A stretch of 64,000 nucleotides of DNA, from assembly GCA_008921705.1 (NCBI GenBank), contig VFFE01006595.1, positions 120,426-184,425 of the forward strand, in the 5' to 3' direction. The notes under the pieces are model-generated. The model worked only from the letters and a program-made list of their open reading frames with translations. It had not been told where the DNA came from and did not search any database. Positions 40,688-52,240 of this stretch are shown piece after piece. Each line of letters opens with the position of its first letter. Position 1 is the first letter of the stretch. A program made the translations under genes and the position numbers. Origin of the DNA: Burhinus oedicnemus. Taxonomy: Eukaryota; Chordata; Aves; Charadriiformes; Burhinidae.

Positions 40688-43600
40688 GACTCCCAGGTTT
40701 CTTTTCCTCCTGTTTCCTTGTCATCTCACTAGGAAAAGTCATAATTTTCACAGAGACTGTTAAGCTTCCTGCTTACCTCAAAGACTTTCCTCTTCTCAAT
40801 TCCCCCCTCCTCAGTTTCCCCGACTCTACAAACTTTTTGTTTGAGGGCCGAAGTGTTTTAGGTCTGTTTATGCTTTCCAGCTTGGAAAAGATGCCTGTGC
40901 ATAGGCACTGCTTGATACTAGATCTTCAGTTATGAGACCAGCAGAAGGCCAATGCAAGAATGATGTTTGGAAGGGCAAACATCAGGTGAGCTGTGGAAGT
41001 CAGCCCCATGCCCCCACCACATACCCGGAGGGACGGCTGCACCTGCCACCCTATGGGGCACTGGGACCCACTGCCACTTCCTGTCTGCCTGAGGATGCCC
41101 CGGAGGCCAGCACTCTCCCGCAGAGCTGAGCCCATGGCCAAGGCCACCAACTGAGGCCACACACCACAATTTCAGGGGCAGAGCCCCAGGTGCGGGGAGT
41201 TACCACAAAAAAGAGCATCCCCGGCTAATTAGGGGCTTCTGGATCAAAAGCAACATATTTAAAGTCCAAACCCAAATGCTTGGCTCCAGGGAACAGCCGG
41301 TGCCGATGCCAGGGGCGGTGGGTAGCAGCCAGCTTGCCAAGCACAGGCTGGGACTGCCAGAGGGACACCACTGACTCCAGAAGTGCTCCCTTCCACAATC
41401 TTTGAAACAAAGGGATTTATTTCAAAACACACCAGCATTTCCATATTTTGAGGCATAACCAGCCCCTGGAAAATTTCTTTCCTGTTTCTACATAAACACA
41501 ATGTCTTTTAGACAGCATCTCACCAAACCCAAACCATGCAATGCCTCCATGAAACAGCCACAGCCAAGAGCGGTGGCAGCAGGACGTTGGAAGTGTGGAA
41601 CAGTTGTGTTGGGGCAGGACGTTTGGGGACACAGGCACTGCAGTCCCCGTGGCCCAGCTATTCATTGCTTTGGTCTTGCCTCAATCATTTTCTGCGCAAT
41701 CATTTTCTATCTCAGAACACATCTTTTGGTGCGTGGGCCACCAAATTCGGATACTTTAAGATTTCAGCCTGGCAGGGCTTGGTTCATGTTATCATCAACT
41801 GAGAAAAACGTTTGTAAAATTCAGATCCAGGTATGGATTTTGCAGTCCAGGTTTAAAGTCAGCAGGGTAGGACGGAGCTTTGCCTGCTGGGCTTACTCCA
41901 CAGTCTCCTGCTCAGCTTCCTTAAGCATCCACAGTACATGAAAACCAATGTATGTACATATGCCGCTCTCCCCAAACTGCCCTTTTAGGGGCTGAAACCC
42001 TCAGTACTGTGGGTTAAATAAGTCAGTTGCCCTGACAAAGACACATTTGGTTGAATTTTAAACGAGGCCTTTAGAAATCTCTAAAATTTTAACCATCCAT
42101 GTGTAACAGCTTCTAGGATGTTCCCCACCTTGTAACATTTAAAACAATGATTCATCTTCATAAGAAATACGTAACTGTCTAAAACTAACTCTTAAATAAT
42201 GTTAATTATCTGCATGGTCTGTGTTTCAGCATATGTGATTTCCAGCTACCAACATTGGACATCATGAAAGCTTTTACATGACTTCAACTTGCCAATGAGC
42301 AGTGACCTATAAAACACATAATTTTTAATCTGCATTTGATTGCCACAGCTTAAAAATCCCAGAATATATGAGAGCTACAAATAACTTTTAGACTGTGCAG
42401 TGTGGAATAAAAGCTAAGATTTTTGGTTCGGCTTGTTGATATTTCCTGAAAACATGAAACAATTCTGAAAGGACAGATTTCCTGGCTCACAGCTAAAGGT
42501 CAGCAGTCACACAGGGAGCGCTTGCTAAGTGTACCAAAATGATTGGGAAGGAAAGATTGGCACAATATTGCAGTATTATTAAAAAGTGATTTAAGTGGGG
42601 AAAAAGGGAGAAAAGAGAGAGACAGGCAAGGATTAGACTCTCAACAAGTGAGCTTTCATCAAGACTAGAAAAACAGCCTTGTTCCTTTCTGCTTACAGCC
42701 CCTTGCTGTCACTCCAAGCACCGCTGGCTCTTGCTCCCTCTTTCCGCCCCCTCTGCCAGTGGTGTCACCCCAACCCATGCTGCCATCCCAGGCTGTGCCA
42801 GCTCTGGATGCAACCACTCCGTCCAGGCATCAGAAATCACTCCTCTAGCCCTTCCTCCATGGTCCAAAGCTTTGTTCCAGGCTCATCTCTGTAACAGATT
42901 ACGGAGGCGCAAGCTTCATCGGGAAGGACAGGAGTCCCACGACTTTGTGCAACACTGACATACAGTTGTGCAATATGCAAAAAAAAGCTCATTTTCCCAA
43001 GGAATCTCCCCCAAAGCTGCCCAATGTTTATAACTTGCTCTCAGCACAATTCAAGAACCAAAGCACTTTACTGGCTACCTCCTGTTCTGCAGCCGGCAGA
43101 GGGGGCAACAGGCAGCTCTCATCAGTTTCTTGAAACCATCTGTTTGAACAAAGTTCCTTGTCCAAGTATTTCATTTTATAATAACAGATACCAAAAATTT
43201 CCCATCCACTGAAATGACACCGGTTTGAAAACAAGCACATTCTGCTATTAAAATCTCTGAGGCATGTATAATGTTGGTAGCATCTTTAAAACAACACTTA
43301 GTACCAGTCCCATCAGAGACCGTCCCAGCTCCCTCCAAGACTTCCTGTCTTGTTTTCACTTTCATTATTCACGTTTTTCTTTTAAAGTATGGGGTATGTA
43401 CAATTTTCCAGACAAATAAACTCTGACCAAAACCAACCTAGCAGGCTCCAGCATGTCCCCGCCACAGGCTGTCCACCCAGGTAACTAACATCCCCCTCCC
43501 CGCCTGACCAAGAGCAGGGATTATAGAGAATTTGTGTGTATAATCCTGCTAATGAAATACCACTACTCCAACCTCAACGTCCCCCCTAACACTGATTTAT

Positions 43601-45156
43601 CAAAAGCATATGCTCCCATCACTCACGGTCTTTTTTTTTATTTTCTTTTTTAAATTAAAACCAATCGGTTGTAGAGCAAAATACTACCTTTTCAGCTAAA
43701 AGCTTAACAGCAAGCCAATGACACATGTGTAGCTCAAATCTGAAACCCCCAAATCCTGCTAACGACAGTAAACTAAAGCAAACCAACAAATGCACCAGTA
43801 AGCAGCTAAACAATACTGTAGTCTGTTAAACTTTAAATTTAGCCCTGCCAGATCCTGGAGGAAGGGCATCCCAGAAGGCACGTGTCCTCTGCTATGCGGA
43901 GAGAGTACTCAAACCATAGGATCCTATTCCACATGTGTCACTTTTGAATATACAGCTATACCTATCGCATGTCATCTGTATTTCATCCATATATTTTCTC
44001 TAAAAATACTTTGTATGAGACAAAGGACACTCTGCTCTTGCCCACAAAGTGTCTGCCCCAAAAGCAGCCAAGTGAGACTGAAACAAATTCTACTTCCTTG
44101 CAATGGGACAAAGCCATAGCTCAGAATAGAGGTGCTCTGACAATTTAGGGTTTTACAGACCACAACCTGCAAGGATGAATTACTCTCTAAGAAAAAATGT
44201 TGAATACTATCATGGAGAATATTACTTCAGAGGCAGATTGCTGTGGCCTTGCTATTTTCTAGCTGGAGCTTCAGGGCAATTTACAAGTAGAGACTATTGC
44301 CACGATCAGCGGTGAGACTGAAGAAGCAAGATTTGCTGTGATGAATCTAAAAAAAAGAGAGCTCCAGGCCTAAAATTCAATGTGCCACACCTGCTAGCAG
44401 AGAATATATGAGTAATCTGATCTGCAAATACTACGAGAAAGGGTTGGACATCCCCATCCAGCAGAGCCTCCCCCACTATGTCCTCCTAAGGCCAAATGAA
44501 ATCACCAATATGAAGACAAGCTGTCCATTGATACTTCTGCAACCCAAAACCTGCCCTCTAAGCTGCTGCTGAGGAAATGCAACAAAATCTGCCATCTGGT
44601 GCCAGAAAGACTAGAACTTATCAATCTGACATTAAAAAAGTCTTTTATTGAGCAGCTCTAAACAGCACTACCTGTAAAACAACTTGTTAACTGTGAGATT
44701 AATAACACTAACTGGAAGATAGGGTGGTTTCTATGGCATTGTTTCAGGAGCTGAGGTGATTCCATTGCCCCATCACCAGAACTCCCTCAATTTTAAACCA
44801 TCTATGCAGTAGCTCAAGAAAAAATAATAATACTGCTTATAGGTAAAGCCATGCTTGAAACTCTGACACAATATGATGAATTTTTTATTTTTAAATCATG
44901 TCTTGCATAAATTATAAACTCTATATTGATTGCAAGGGTAGTTAAGCAAACTAAAAATGTATAATGGGAGGAGGAGACATCTTCTTGGCCTTGTGGGCTC
45001 AAGTGAGGTTATTCTCACTGCAAAACACCAATGATCTGTGCATTATAGTCTCTTCAAGTAATACTTGGCTTATTGAACACTTACTTTGTTTGATGCTTAA
45101 AAGAAACTCAGGTATGTACCACAGAAATAAAGCTCTATTTTTGTAAAATGCTGGGG

Positions 45157-45179
45157 AACAAAACAAAACAAAACAAAAC
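45157..45179 (+). repeat. (AAAAC)n pentanucleotide repeat
   Basis: Four full AAAAC units follow a partial one. A simple microsatellite. Confidence 0.9.
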
Positions 45180-46733
45180 GGAAATCCCTTAGAGCTCTAA
45201 TTGTCATCTCAGCACAAGTATCCCCCTTTCATATGCTTGGTTTTGCTTACTATTATTCTTATTGCTGTTATTATTATTAATCCACCAAAACATCACACTC
45301 ATACTAAACCAGTTGTTCACTAGGCAATTTCTGCTCGTCAATATAATCCTGAAAGCTTCCATCAAATTTTGCACTCTCTTACGTGACAGATGTAAAGCTA
45401 TGTTCTTTCAAGTGTCTGTGGCAAACATAAAGAGCAGCTATACCAGCCAATGCTGCAACAGGCAACGGAGGGAGAAAGTACCAAGGCTGGTGGATGCCCT
45501 GCATTAACCCTTGCGAGGGGCTGGATTTCAGAGCTCAGCGAGTGCGCTCAGCGGCAGCTACATCAGGTCCCATTCAGCCATCAGTCTGAGCAGCCAGCAT
45601 TGTAAAGCTCTTTTGAAAATCCTGGTTATCACTTTTTAAGGCAGGTGAAAATCAATTAATTTTGAGCTTTTAAAGGAATGCCTTCGCTGTGGTCAACCCT
45701 GGCCACACAGTTACAATGCATTTTGCAGAGGTGCACTGCCTTTTCTTTCTATTCAGTGGAAAAGCACTTAATCTTGGTTATCGGCTCCCTGAAGGTCAGG
45801 CTTATTTCTTTAGATCTATTATTTACTGCTTGAGATTTCCAGTTCCACCTTTCTGGCTATTACAGCTTCTTTCCCCAACTCCTATTCTTTTCACGATAAC
45901 TCCACATGATGACTGCTGATAAAGTTAGGAGCACCATGATTCTAAATGTCTGACCTTCTTCAAAATCTGATAATGGATACAGTTTCTGAATCATAGGTCA
46001 TCTCAATTTTGCCAATAAACCATTTATTTCCAGTGGCCTTCAGACCTTGAGGCTTACTGTGCACTGCAAAATGGATTCTTCGGGGAACAATAAAAGTAAG
46101 AGAGCCATCCTCAGCCTTTGCTTAGCACATTAGGAGGGATACTGTACTTCGGAGAGTATGTTTGTCCACAACATCTTACGTGCCACAGTCTCTAAGACCT
46201 TCGCTGCTGTACAACACTTTCTGATGTTTGTATGAAGCTGAAAGTTATAAAGGTCTAATCTGAAGCGACCTCCTTTTCATTTGCAATTTACATGGAAAGG
46301 ACAAGAAAAATCCATGCCTTCTTAAACTCTCCCCATCTACCGACAGCTTTCCAGCCACCTTTACCATATTCTTCAACTTACAGCTCAAGGCACAGTGCCA
46401 AGTTTTACATCATGACCTCAAATGCTATGCTGCTGTGGTAAGACCCGATTACACCATGCTTGTAAAAGCTGTGTTGGTGCCAAGGTACACAATTTGTTGG
46501 TATGAGTGCCTGCCAGCATCCTGCAATGGCTCCACTGAAATGGAGTTCTCAAAACCACTTGGTCTTGCAAAAACACTGCCGGAGGTCCAATTCCTGTTGA
46601 AGGTGAACATTTCACGCAAACTATTGAGCAAGATGCAGAGGAAGGTGTGTTGAACACGAATCCCTGGCTCGAACAGCGTTTGGAAAGTTAAGCAGTGACT
46701 GGATCCTGAGCAGGGGGGGAACCGAGCAGGTTT

Positions 46734-46739
46734 ACTTAC
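46734..46739 (-). other. GPC1: Splice donor of the GPC1 exon
   Basis: Reading the minus strand, the coding sequence ends TTTGACA and is followed at once by GTAAGT, a perfect match to the vertebrate donor consensus. Splicing here leaves the first base of a codon in the exon (phase 1), as expected after the RSFD segment of glypican-1. Confidence 0.85.
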
Positions 46740-46898
46740 TGTCAAAGCTTCTGTGCTGCGCTGTTAGGGTCGTCTGCACAGAGCGACCAGCCTCTTTCAT
46801 CATGGCTTCAAATTCACTTCGGCTTTTGTTTGCAAAGTTCTCCTCCATCTCACTGGTGCAGCAGGTATAGCCTTGTGGGCAGATTCGCAGGTGCTCCC
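46740..46898 (-). CDS. GPC1: Glypican-1 internal exon (exon 2 by homology), partial gene
   Basis: This 159-base exon encodes the N-terminal part of a glypican, a GPI-anchored cell-surface heparan sulfate proteoglycan that acts as co-receptor for growth factors such as FGFs and other heparin-binding ligands. Read on the minus strand it gives two bases of a split codon, 52 full codons and one base of the next codon, so both flanking introns are phase 1. The peptide begins [20 protein letters not shown] and ends with RSFD. The CPQGYTCC cluster carries three of the invariant glypican cysteines, which in human GPC1 form disulfides of the core. The NKS sequon sits where human GPC1 is N-glycosylated (Asn-79 by my alignment). 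The 52-codon length between EHL and FD equals the human GPC1 segment as I recall it. GPC4 and GPC6 differ in this region (for example PQGSTCC or PQEYTCC), so GPC1 fits best. The signal-peptide exon and the exon for the rest of the core were not found in the window. Confidence 0.88.
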
Positions 46899-46920
46899 CT
46901 AAAATGAGAGAAAATGTAGT
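46899..46920 (-). other. GPC1: Splice acceptor and pyrimidine tract of the GPC1 exon
   Basis: On the minus strand, a T-rich stretch reading CATTTTCTCTCATTTTAG runs directly into the exon. The terminal AG is at 46899-46900. The exon then starts with two bases completing a split codon before the EHLRIC segment, so the upstream intron is phase 1, which agrees with the donor side and keeps the reading frame. Confidence 0.85.
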
Positions 46921-48752
46921 TGAATGGCCAGGTCTGGAAAATGAAGGATTTCATCCCAAACAACCTCAGCATAAAAACATTCCAGCTCCTTAGTAAACTG
47001 GATCTGCGTCAGGCTTTACATGTTTACCCCCTAATTTCAGTTATCCTGCATTAGTATAGTGGCTGGTGTGAATGCAGGTACAGGTTTTCTCACTGCTGAC
47101 CATGAGGGAAGGAAAAGTGAAGGAGATAAAGTTCATACGTGGGGCAAGGAGAAGGGAAATACAAGTGTCTCCTGCTCAAAATCTGCCCTAGAATCCAGCT
47201 CTGCCTAGAATCCCAGAAGACACGGAAGTCTTTGATTAAATGACATATTAGTCATCCTCATTAGGCTTAACATGTATATTAGAACAACCGTTTGAAACTA
47301 CTTTTTCAAGAAAAAAACCTCAACCTCAATGCGCTCCCTGCCCTCAACCGATTCCACCCCCCCAAACTACCCAAGAAGGCACTTCCATAACCAGAGAGGT
47401 GAGACTAGTGGTAAGTTTTCAAAAGACAGAAACATGCTGAATGCCAGTGGAATTTGGGTGACTAATTCCCCTCTGCATATTTTGAAACCTGCCCATTTAC
47501 TATTTTTTCCATGAAAAATTTCTCTCCCAGAAAGAGACAAGACCACCCAAAAAAGGGTTGCTATGACAATCACTGATTGAATACACCCTTTGCTGTAGGG
47601 AAGGACAGGAAAGGCAAGAAAACTTGGCAGTCAAAGTGAAAAATTCTTCAGTATGGGAGCTCCTCCTGCCCTCTGCAATCTTTATTGTGGAGAAGCAAGC
47701 GTTCGCACAGGCAGAGTCAGCAACATTTTAAAAATAATTGCTTAAGTTTTTATGAGTCCTTACAAACAAAGACACATCCACCTGCAAACACACCCTACGT
47801 TTCTCCTTACCCAGCAATAAGAATTCATCTGAATGAAATCAAACATCACGGCTATTTTTTTTTGGTAAAGAATAAAAACCCGTTGTGCCAAGCACGCACC
47901 GAGATAAACCAATTAAAATGAAGTTACCATGCTGAACATAATTTGATGGGGATTGCCAATCATTTTGCTGGCAGCTTTAGAGGACTGCTGTCTTAACGTC
48001 ATAGTTGAGCTGAAACATATATTTAAAATTGTTTTATATCTTGTGTGTCTTGACAGCTTCAAATCCTGAACCTGCAGTCTTCCGGCATTCCTCATTAAAG
48101 TCCTTAGCTATTTCCAGTGTAGAGCCCTCGGCAAACAGGTGCCTTAGGGTAAAGGGTCTTTGAAACTGGGCATGCGTCCTACCCTTGTGAATGCCAGGTC
48201 ATTAGTAGCCTGACTAAGAGCAATTTTGACAGGCGTGCTCTGCAGTTAATGTATTTTAGGCAGAAGCTGCTCAGGATGAGTTTGCATTTTGCTGGCCCTT
48301 GGGTCCCTGCTCACAGACGGCACTGGAGCAACCTCTGCAGGGCGCCGGGGTGAGCCTGCCCTTGGAAAACAGGTTATCGTGTGCATTTGCACCGACAGAG
48401 CAGCCTTCCTGCCTGTGTGACGGGAACTGCAGCTCACCGCCTTCCGTAGGAGAGCAACTCCCATCATCAGGTTTGTGTCTTACTTCCACCTGAAAGGAGC
48501 GTCAGGGAGGGTGCTATGTCCCGTGGGCTCCCGTGTCCCACGGGACCCCCTCCCAGTCCCCAGGAGTGCCCAGGCACCACTGCGCCACGCCATCAAAGCA
48601 AGAGGGATAGCAGTGACTTGCTTCAATATAAAAACTAAGAGTCAAATACAAACATCATGTGGCTCAATGCTTGCCATACCAAATGCAATTCAAGTTACAA
48701 GTGCTTGCCCAAGCCTTTCCTTCCTTCATAAACTAGATCATTGCAACTCATT
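46921..48752. other. Non-coding DNA upstream of the GPC1 exon, presumed intron 1
   Basis: This is sequence on the acceptor side of the exon, up to the CR1 copy. Nothing coding is recognisable and no signal-peptide exon is seen on the minus strand. Confidence 0.55.
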
Positions 48753-49014
48753 CACAGAATCACAGGGGTGGGAAGGGATCTCTGGAGATCATCTAGTCCA
48801 ACCTCCCTGTCAGAGCAGGGACACCTAGAGCAGGTTGCACAGGATGGCATCCAGGTGGGTTTTGAATGTCTCCAGAGTCGGAGACTCCACCACATCTCTG
48901 AGCAGCCTCTTCCAGTGCTCTGCCACCCTCAAAGTAAAGAAGTTCCTCCTCACGTTTAGATGGAACTTCCTACGGTCACGTTTCTGCCCGTCACCTCTTG
49001 TCCTATCATCACTG
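48753..49014 (-). mobile_element. CR1 LINE, short 3' fragment
   Basis: On the minus strand this is the 3' end of a CR1 copy. The plus strand shows the 3' terminus as CACAGAATCACAGG followed by GATCATCTAGTCCAACCTCC. The reverse complement further in contains the CR1 ORF2 end (blocks equivalent to RNFFTLRV, EHW and SPTLETFKT) in degenerate form. Relative to the 27446 copy it keeps a longer 3' untranslated stretch, with the CAACCTGCTCTAGGTG motif. It is truncated at about 49014, where an A-rich stretch follows. It lies in the presumed first intron of GPC1, in the same orientation as the gene. Confidence 0.9.
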
Positions 49015-51298
49015 AAAAAAAAAGCTCAAAAAAAAAATTTCCCTGAGCTCATTTCTGTAAAGCTGCATTTGTACCAGAAAATCATCATGAGGATTGCTGA
49101 CATGTGACAGAGGCAGAAAAAGGGAGCCACAATTTTTTGACAAGGCACAGCTTTGTTTCCCGTCATGGCAAATTAAAATCTTTCTTCTTGTCCAGCCTCT
49201 TCCATCCAATTTCTGCGGCCATAGGACTTCTGACGAGGATCGAAGTTTTGTTGACAGTTGTTTTACTGTGGTGTGCATCCTTCCATGCTGCCCTTAGGAC
49301 ACCCAGGTTAGAGTGCCTGGCCTCTCTGAAAGGCCTGTAAACAAGGAAAAAGATCCCAAATGATCCCAATGGTTCCCAAAGACTGCCTTTACCACCACTG
49401 GCTCAGTCGCTGATAAATTTTGCATATGAGTCCCTGGTCCTGTGAGCTCCTGCACTTGACAGCACCCAAAAGCATGAGCAGACCCCCTACTTCTCCATCC
49501 ACCACTACCCACCAGGGTTTGCAGGTTCTGTCGAAGCCACAAACAACCCTGGTTTTGGTAAACCAAGATAAAGCGGTGGGAACTGACCTGCACAGGCTTT
49601 AGAAACAAAAGAAAGGGGGAAAGCGTGGGGATTGCCTCTGGGGAAGGACAGGGCCTGCCTCCAGGAGGATGATGGAGGGGGAGGAAGAGTCCCCGTGCTG
49701 CGCCCAAGCTCCCTGACCAACAGTGAGGAACAGCAGAAGTGTGAGATGCACTAATGAAAATGTGACATGACCAGACAAAAACCTCCACGTTCCCAGCCCG
49801 GGCAAAGCGGAGAGGCCGTTTCAGCAGGATGGGCTCAGTCCAACACCTCCTCGGGCTAGCAGAGCTTCAAGTAGCCTCCAGCCAGCCTGCACCACGGAAC
49901 AGAGAGGGAAAGAGACAGGAAAAAAAGATAGAAAGCAAGGGAAAAGTCACACCCCTAGCTAAAATTGCTTAATTTTACACAACTTTGTGAATCGAACATA
50001 GAATTTTTTTAATGCTTGAACTCAGAGCAGTTTCAGTCCCTTTTGAAGCAACACTTGGCTTTCTGCAGGCATTTGTATGTTACTCAGCACCACAGCACTT
50101 TATCTCAGTGGGAAGCAAAGTTTTTATCATTTGTCTTTGTAATTCAAACTCAGTGCATGGAAAACAGTCTTACAGCACTATGAAAATGCTCTGCCGTCTT
50201 TGCTTTTTAACCTGGCCCACCCTGGAAATGCTTGCTATGATTATTTTTTAACCTTTTTTTATTGACTCCAAAATAAAGGCGCTCTAGACCGTATTTCCAC
50301 TCTCCTTGCATTTCAAAGTTCATTTGTTTGCTAACTGGCCCTTAACATTGCCAAAGCTGCACTGTAAATACCTGTGGGTTCACCTGGCAGGAGCTTATCT
50401 GCAGGTACCTACGGAGAGAGACAGAGGTGTTTCACAAGGAGTAAATCCGCAAGATACAGTGTGCATTCTCCTCTCCACTGTTGCGGCAGAGACGTTTCCC
50501 CTCGTACACATGTGACATGCTGCTAACTGCTTGCTCAGGAGCACATGATCCCGGCCCCTGGAAGAGCTTTGCAGAAAGCAAGCGAGCACGGCAGAAGGCA
50601 ATCCGGCAGCAAGCGGAGGGTTGGCTCCAAGTCTCCTTGAAGATAACGGACACACTCCTGCGGACTCGGGCCAGCGCTGGGTCAGGCCCAAAGAGAATTA
50701 CGCTATACCGTATGAGTCCGTAACTGAAACCCGGCCATCCCTCCCCAGACCTTGACTTGCAACCCCCAACGTCTGGCAGCAGAGCACGGAGGTGCCCAGG
50801 CTGCATCCGACAGCTCAGCTAATACCAGCTCTGCGCTGCCCGAAGCACTCCGGATTTAAGACATATTTGTAGGTTAAGAGAAGGTATACTTTGGGATCCT
50901 CGGCTTCCCTTCAGAAAACTATCAGCTTGCCCAAGCCTTCGGCAGCCAAAATGCGTGGTTCAATCTGGGTCTCCCTTGGAAGAGCCAGCTCTCCTGCAAA
51001 GGCTGTTGAAATCGGGGTGGGATGTAACCCACCAACTTCACGGTCTCTTGGAAATGGGAACGGCAGAGTACGCGTGAAAACAGCATCGAAAAAATATCTC
51101 ATTTATGATTAACTGCCCTGGAGTGGAAAGGAATAGGCAGGAGGCTGATGACAAGAAAATATCATGCTGCCTGGCTAAGGGCTTGGATTGTCCTTCAAAT
51201 ACCCTCTCAGCTGGCTGGGTTAGCAGATCATTTCGGCTATCAAATTCATTACTGCCTTTGAGAGTGCTGAATATTAAATCACTTGACCACTTTCCCCT
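49015..51298. other. Non-coding DNA, presumed GPC1 intron 1
   Basis: The segment lies between a CR1 fragment and the CpG-rich patch. The 164-codon minus-strand frame at 49294-49788 has no recognisable domain. I see no exon or RNA gene. Confidence 0.5.
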
Positions 51299-51605
51299 CG
51301 GGGACGGAGCCGGGCTGCTTTGTGGCAGGGTCCCCGCAGGGGGAATAACCCTGTCTGCAGCCACCACCGACACAAGCTGAGACGGGGCTCAGCTCCCTGC
51401 TTCTTCCCCCGCGTGCTCCCGGCCTCACTGCCCTGGCCCACGCAGGCTCCCCTCGGCCGTGGGCTGTGCCGGGAGCCGTCGTGGCCCATGGTGTGTGGTG
51501 TAACGCAGCAGGGTGGCAGCGTCTCAGCTCACTGAGCCCAGAAAAGCGCTCGAGCTGTTCACCGCTGCTGCGTTTCCTCCCAGCGCGAGACTCCGTAGCC
51601 ACAAA
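51299..51605. promoter_or_regulatory. CpG-island-like patch, function unknown
   Basis: By hand count, 51301-51600 is about 68% G+C and the patch holds about 24 CpG dinucleotides, roughly two thirds of expectation. This stands out from the AT-richer surroundings and meets the loose length, GC and CpG criteria for a small island. It lies about 4.4 kb upstream of the GPC1 exon in gene orientation, inside the presumed first intron. No signal-peptide exon or other recognisable coding sequence is visible in it on either strand. It could be an intragenic or alternative promoter, an enhancer, or just GC-rich sequence. The sequence alone shows no promoter elements. Confidence 0.35.
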
Positions 51606-52220
51606 CAGCAGAGAAGGGCAGTGCCAGGCGTGTAAAATGCAATACTGAGAGAACAGTCCTCGGCTCCTTTAACCATGTAAATAGTGCTATTTCTATCCCT
51701 CTCACAGGACGCTGGAGATTGAATTCATTACAATGTTTGCAGAAGGTTTGGGGTTATTTGGATGTGTCAGAGCATCTAAATGCAAATTACTACAAAATCA
51801 TTCCTCCCAGAGGTTAATTTATTTCAGGCTGTGATAAATCCGTCATGATTCTTCCCTTACATTTGTAACCCTCCTCCCACTCACTCTCCAAACTGCTCCA
51901 AAACCTCATCTCATGCTCCTAGACCAAAACCGACCCCCGGCTGCCCCAGTCCAGACCCCCCTCACCAGGACATCTACCCCCCTCCTTCGGGCATTCTGGG
52001 TGGACACATCTCAGGCAATCAGGCTCTCTGAAGTCCCACACTGCTCAGCCCTCCCTGCCATGCATGGCAGGGATGCCAGGACACAGCCCCCGGCCGGGTA
52101 CAGCCAGTGAGCATGAGAGCACCTGGCAGCCGAGGAGCTCCAGTCCTCTCCTACTGTCCCTGGTAGGCACCACTGTCTGTTGGCCTCTCCCTTCTCACAC
52201 CTAAATCCCATCCGGGCTAA
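51548..52220 (+). repeat. Left copy of a contig-end duplication (673 bases)
   Basis: This segment, from GCTCGAGCTGTTCACCGCTG to CATCCGGGCTAA, recurs after the gap at 52241-52921 in the same orientation. Reading both line by line, the only differences I saw are an 8-base AGCCCAAA present only in the right copy (after 51977 here) and C at 51988 against T in the right copy. The left copy ends exactly at the gap, as expected of the end of one contig overlapping the start of the next. Its first 58 bases lie in a CpG-rich patch. Confidence 0.95.
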
Positions 52221-52240
52221 NNNNNNNNNNNNNNNNNNNN
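52221..52240. other. Assembly gap (20 N)
   Basis: Twenty Ns separate two contigs. The sequence just before and just after the run belongs to the two near-identical flanking copies. The gap therefore probably represents no missing sequence, only a failed merge of overlapping contig ends. Open frames that run across it are artefacts. Confidence 0.98.

Larger units (their letters stand above)
27805..46733. other. Non-coding DNA adjoining the GPC1 exon on its 3' side
   Basis: In gene orientation this is the start of the intron after the donor at 46739. The next glypican exon should encode the segment with EFWARLLERLF-like and PFG-like blocks. I searched the minus strand for these by eye and did not find it. 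The longest frame is 207 codons (35421-36044, plus strand), with no recognisable domain and a short tandem repeat inside. Confidence 0.5.

Noticed and set aside
49294..49788. Minus-strand 164-codon frame, considered as a missing GPC1 exon
   Set aside because: Its translation lacks glypican blocks or conserved cysteine spacing.
51279..51602. Minus-strand 107-codon frame in the CpG-rich patch, considered as GPC1 exon 1
   Set aside because: It lacks a hydrophobic signal peptide, the first conserved glypican cysteine motif and a phase-1 donor. It is open only because of high GC content.
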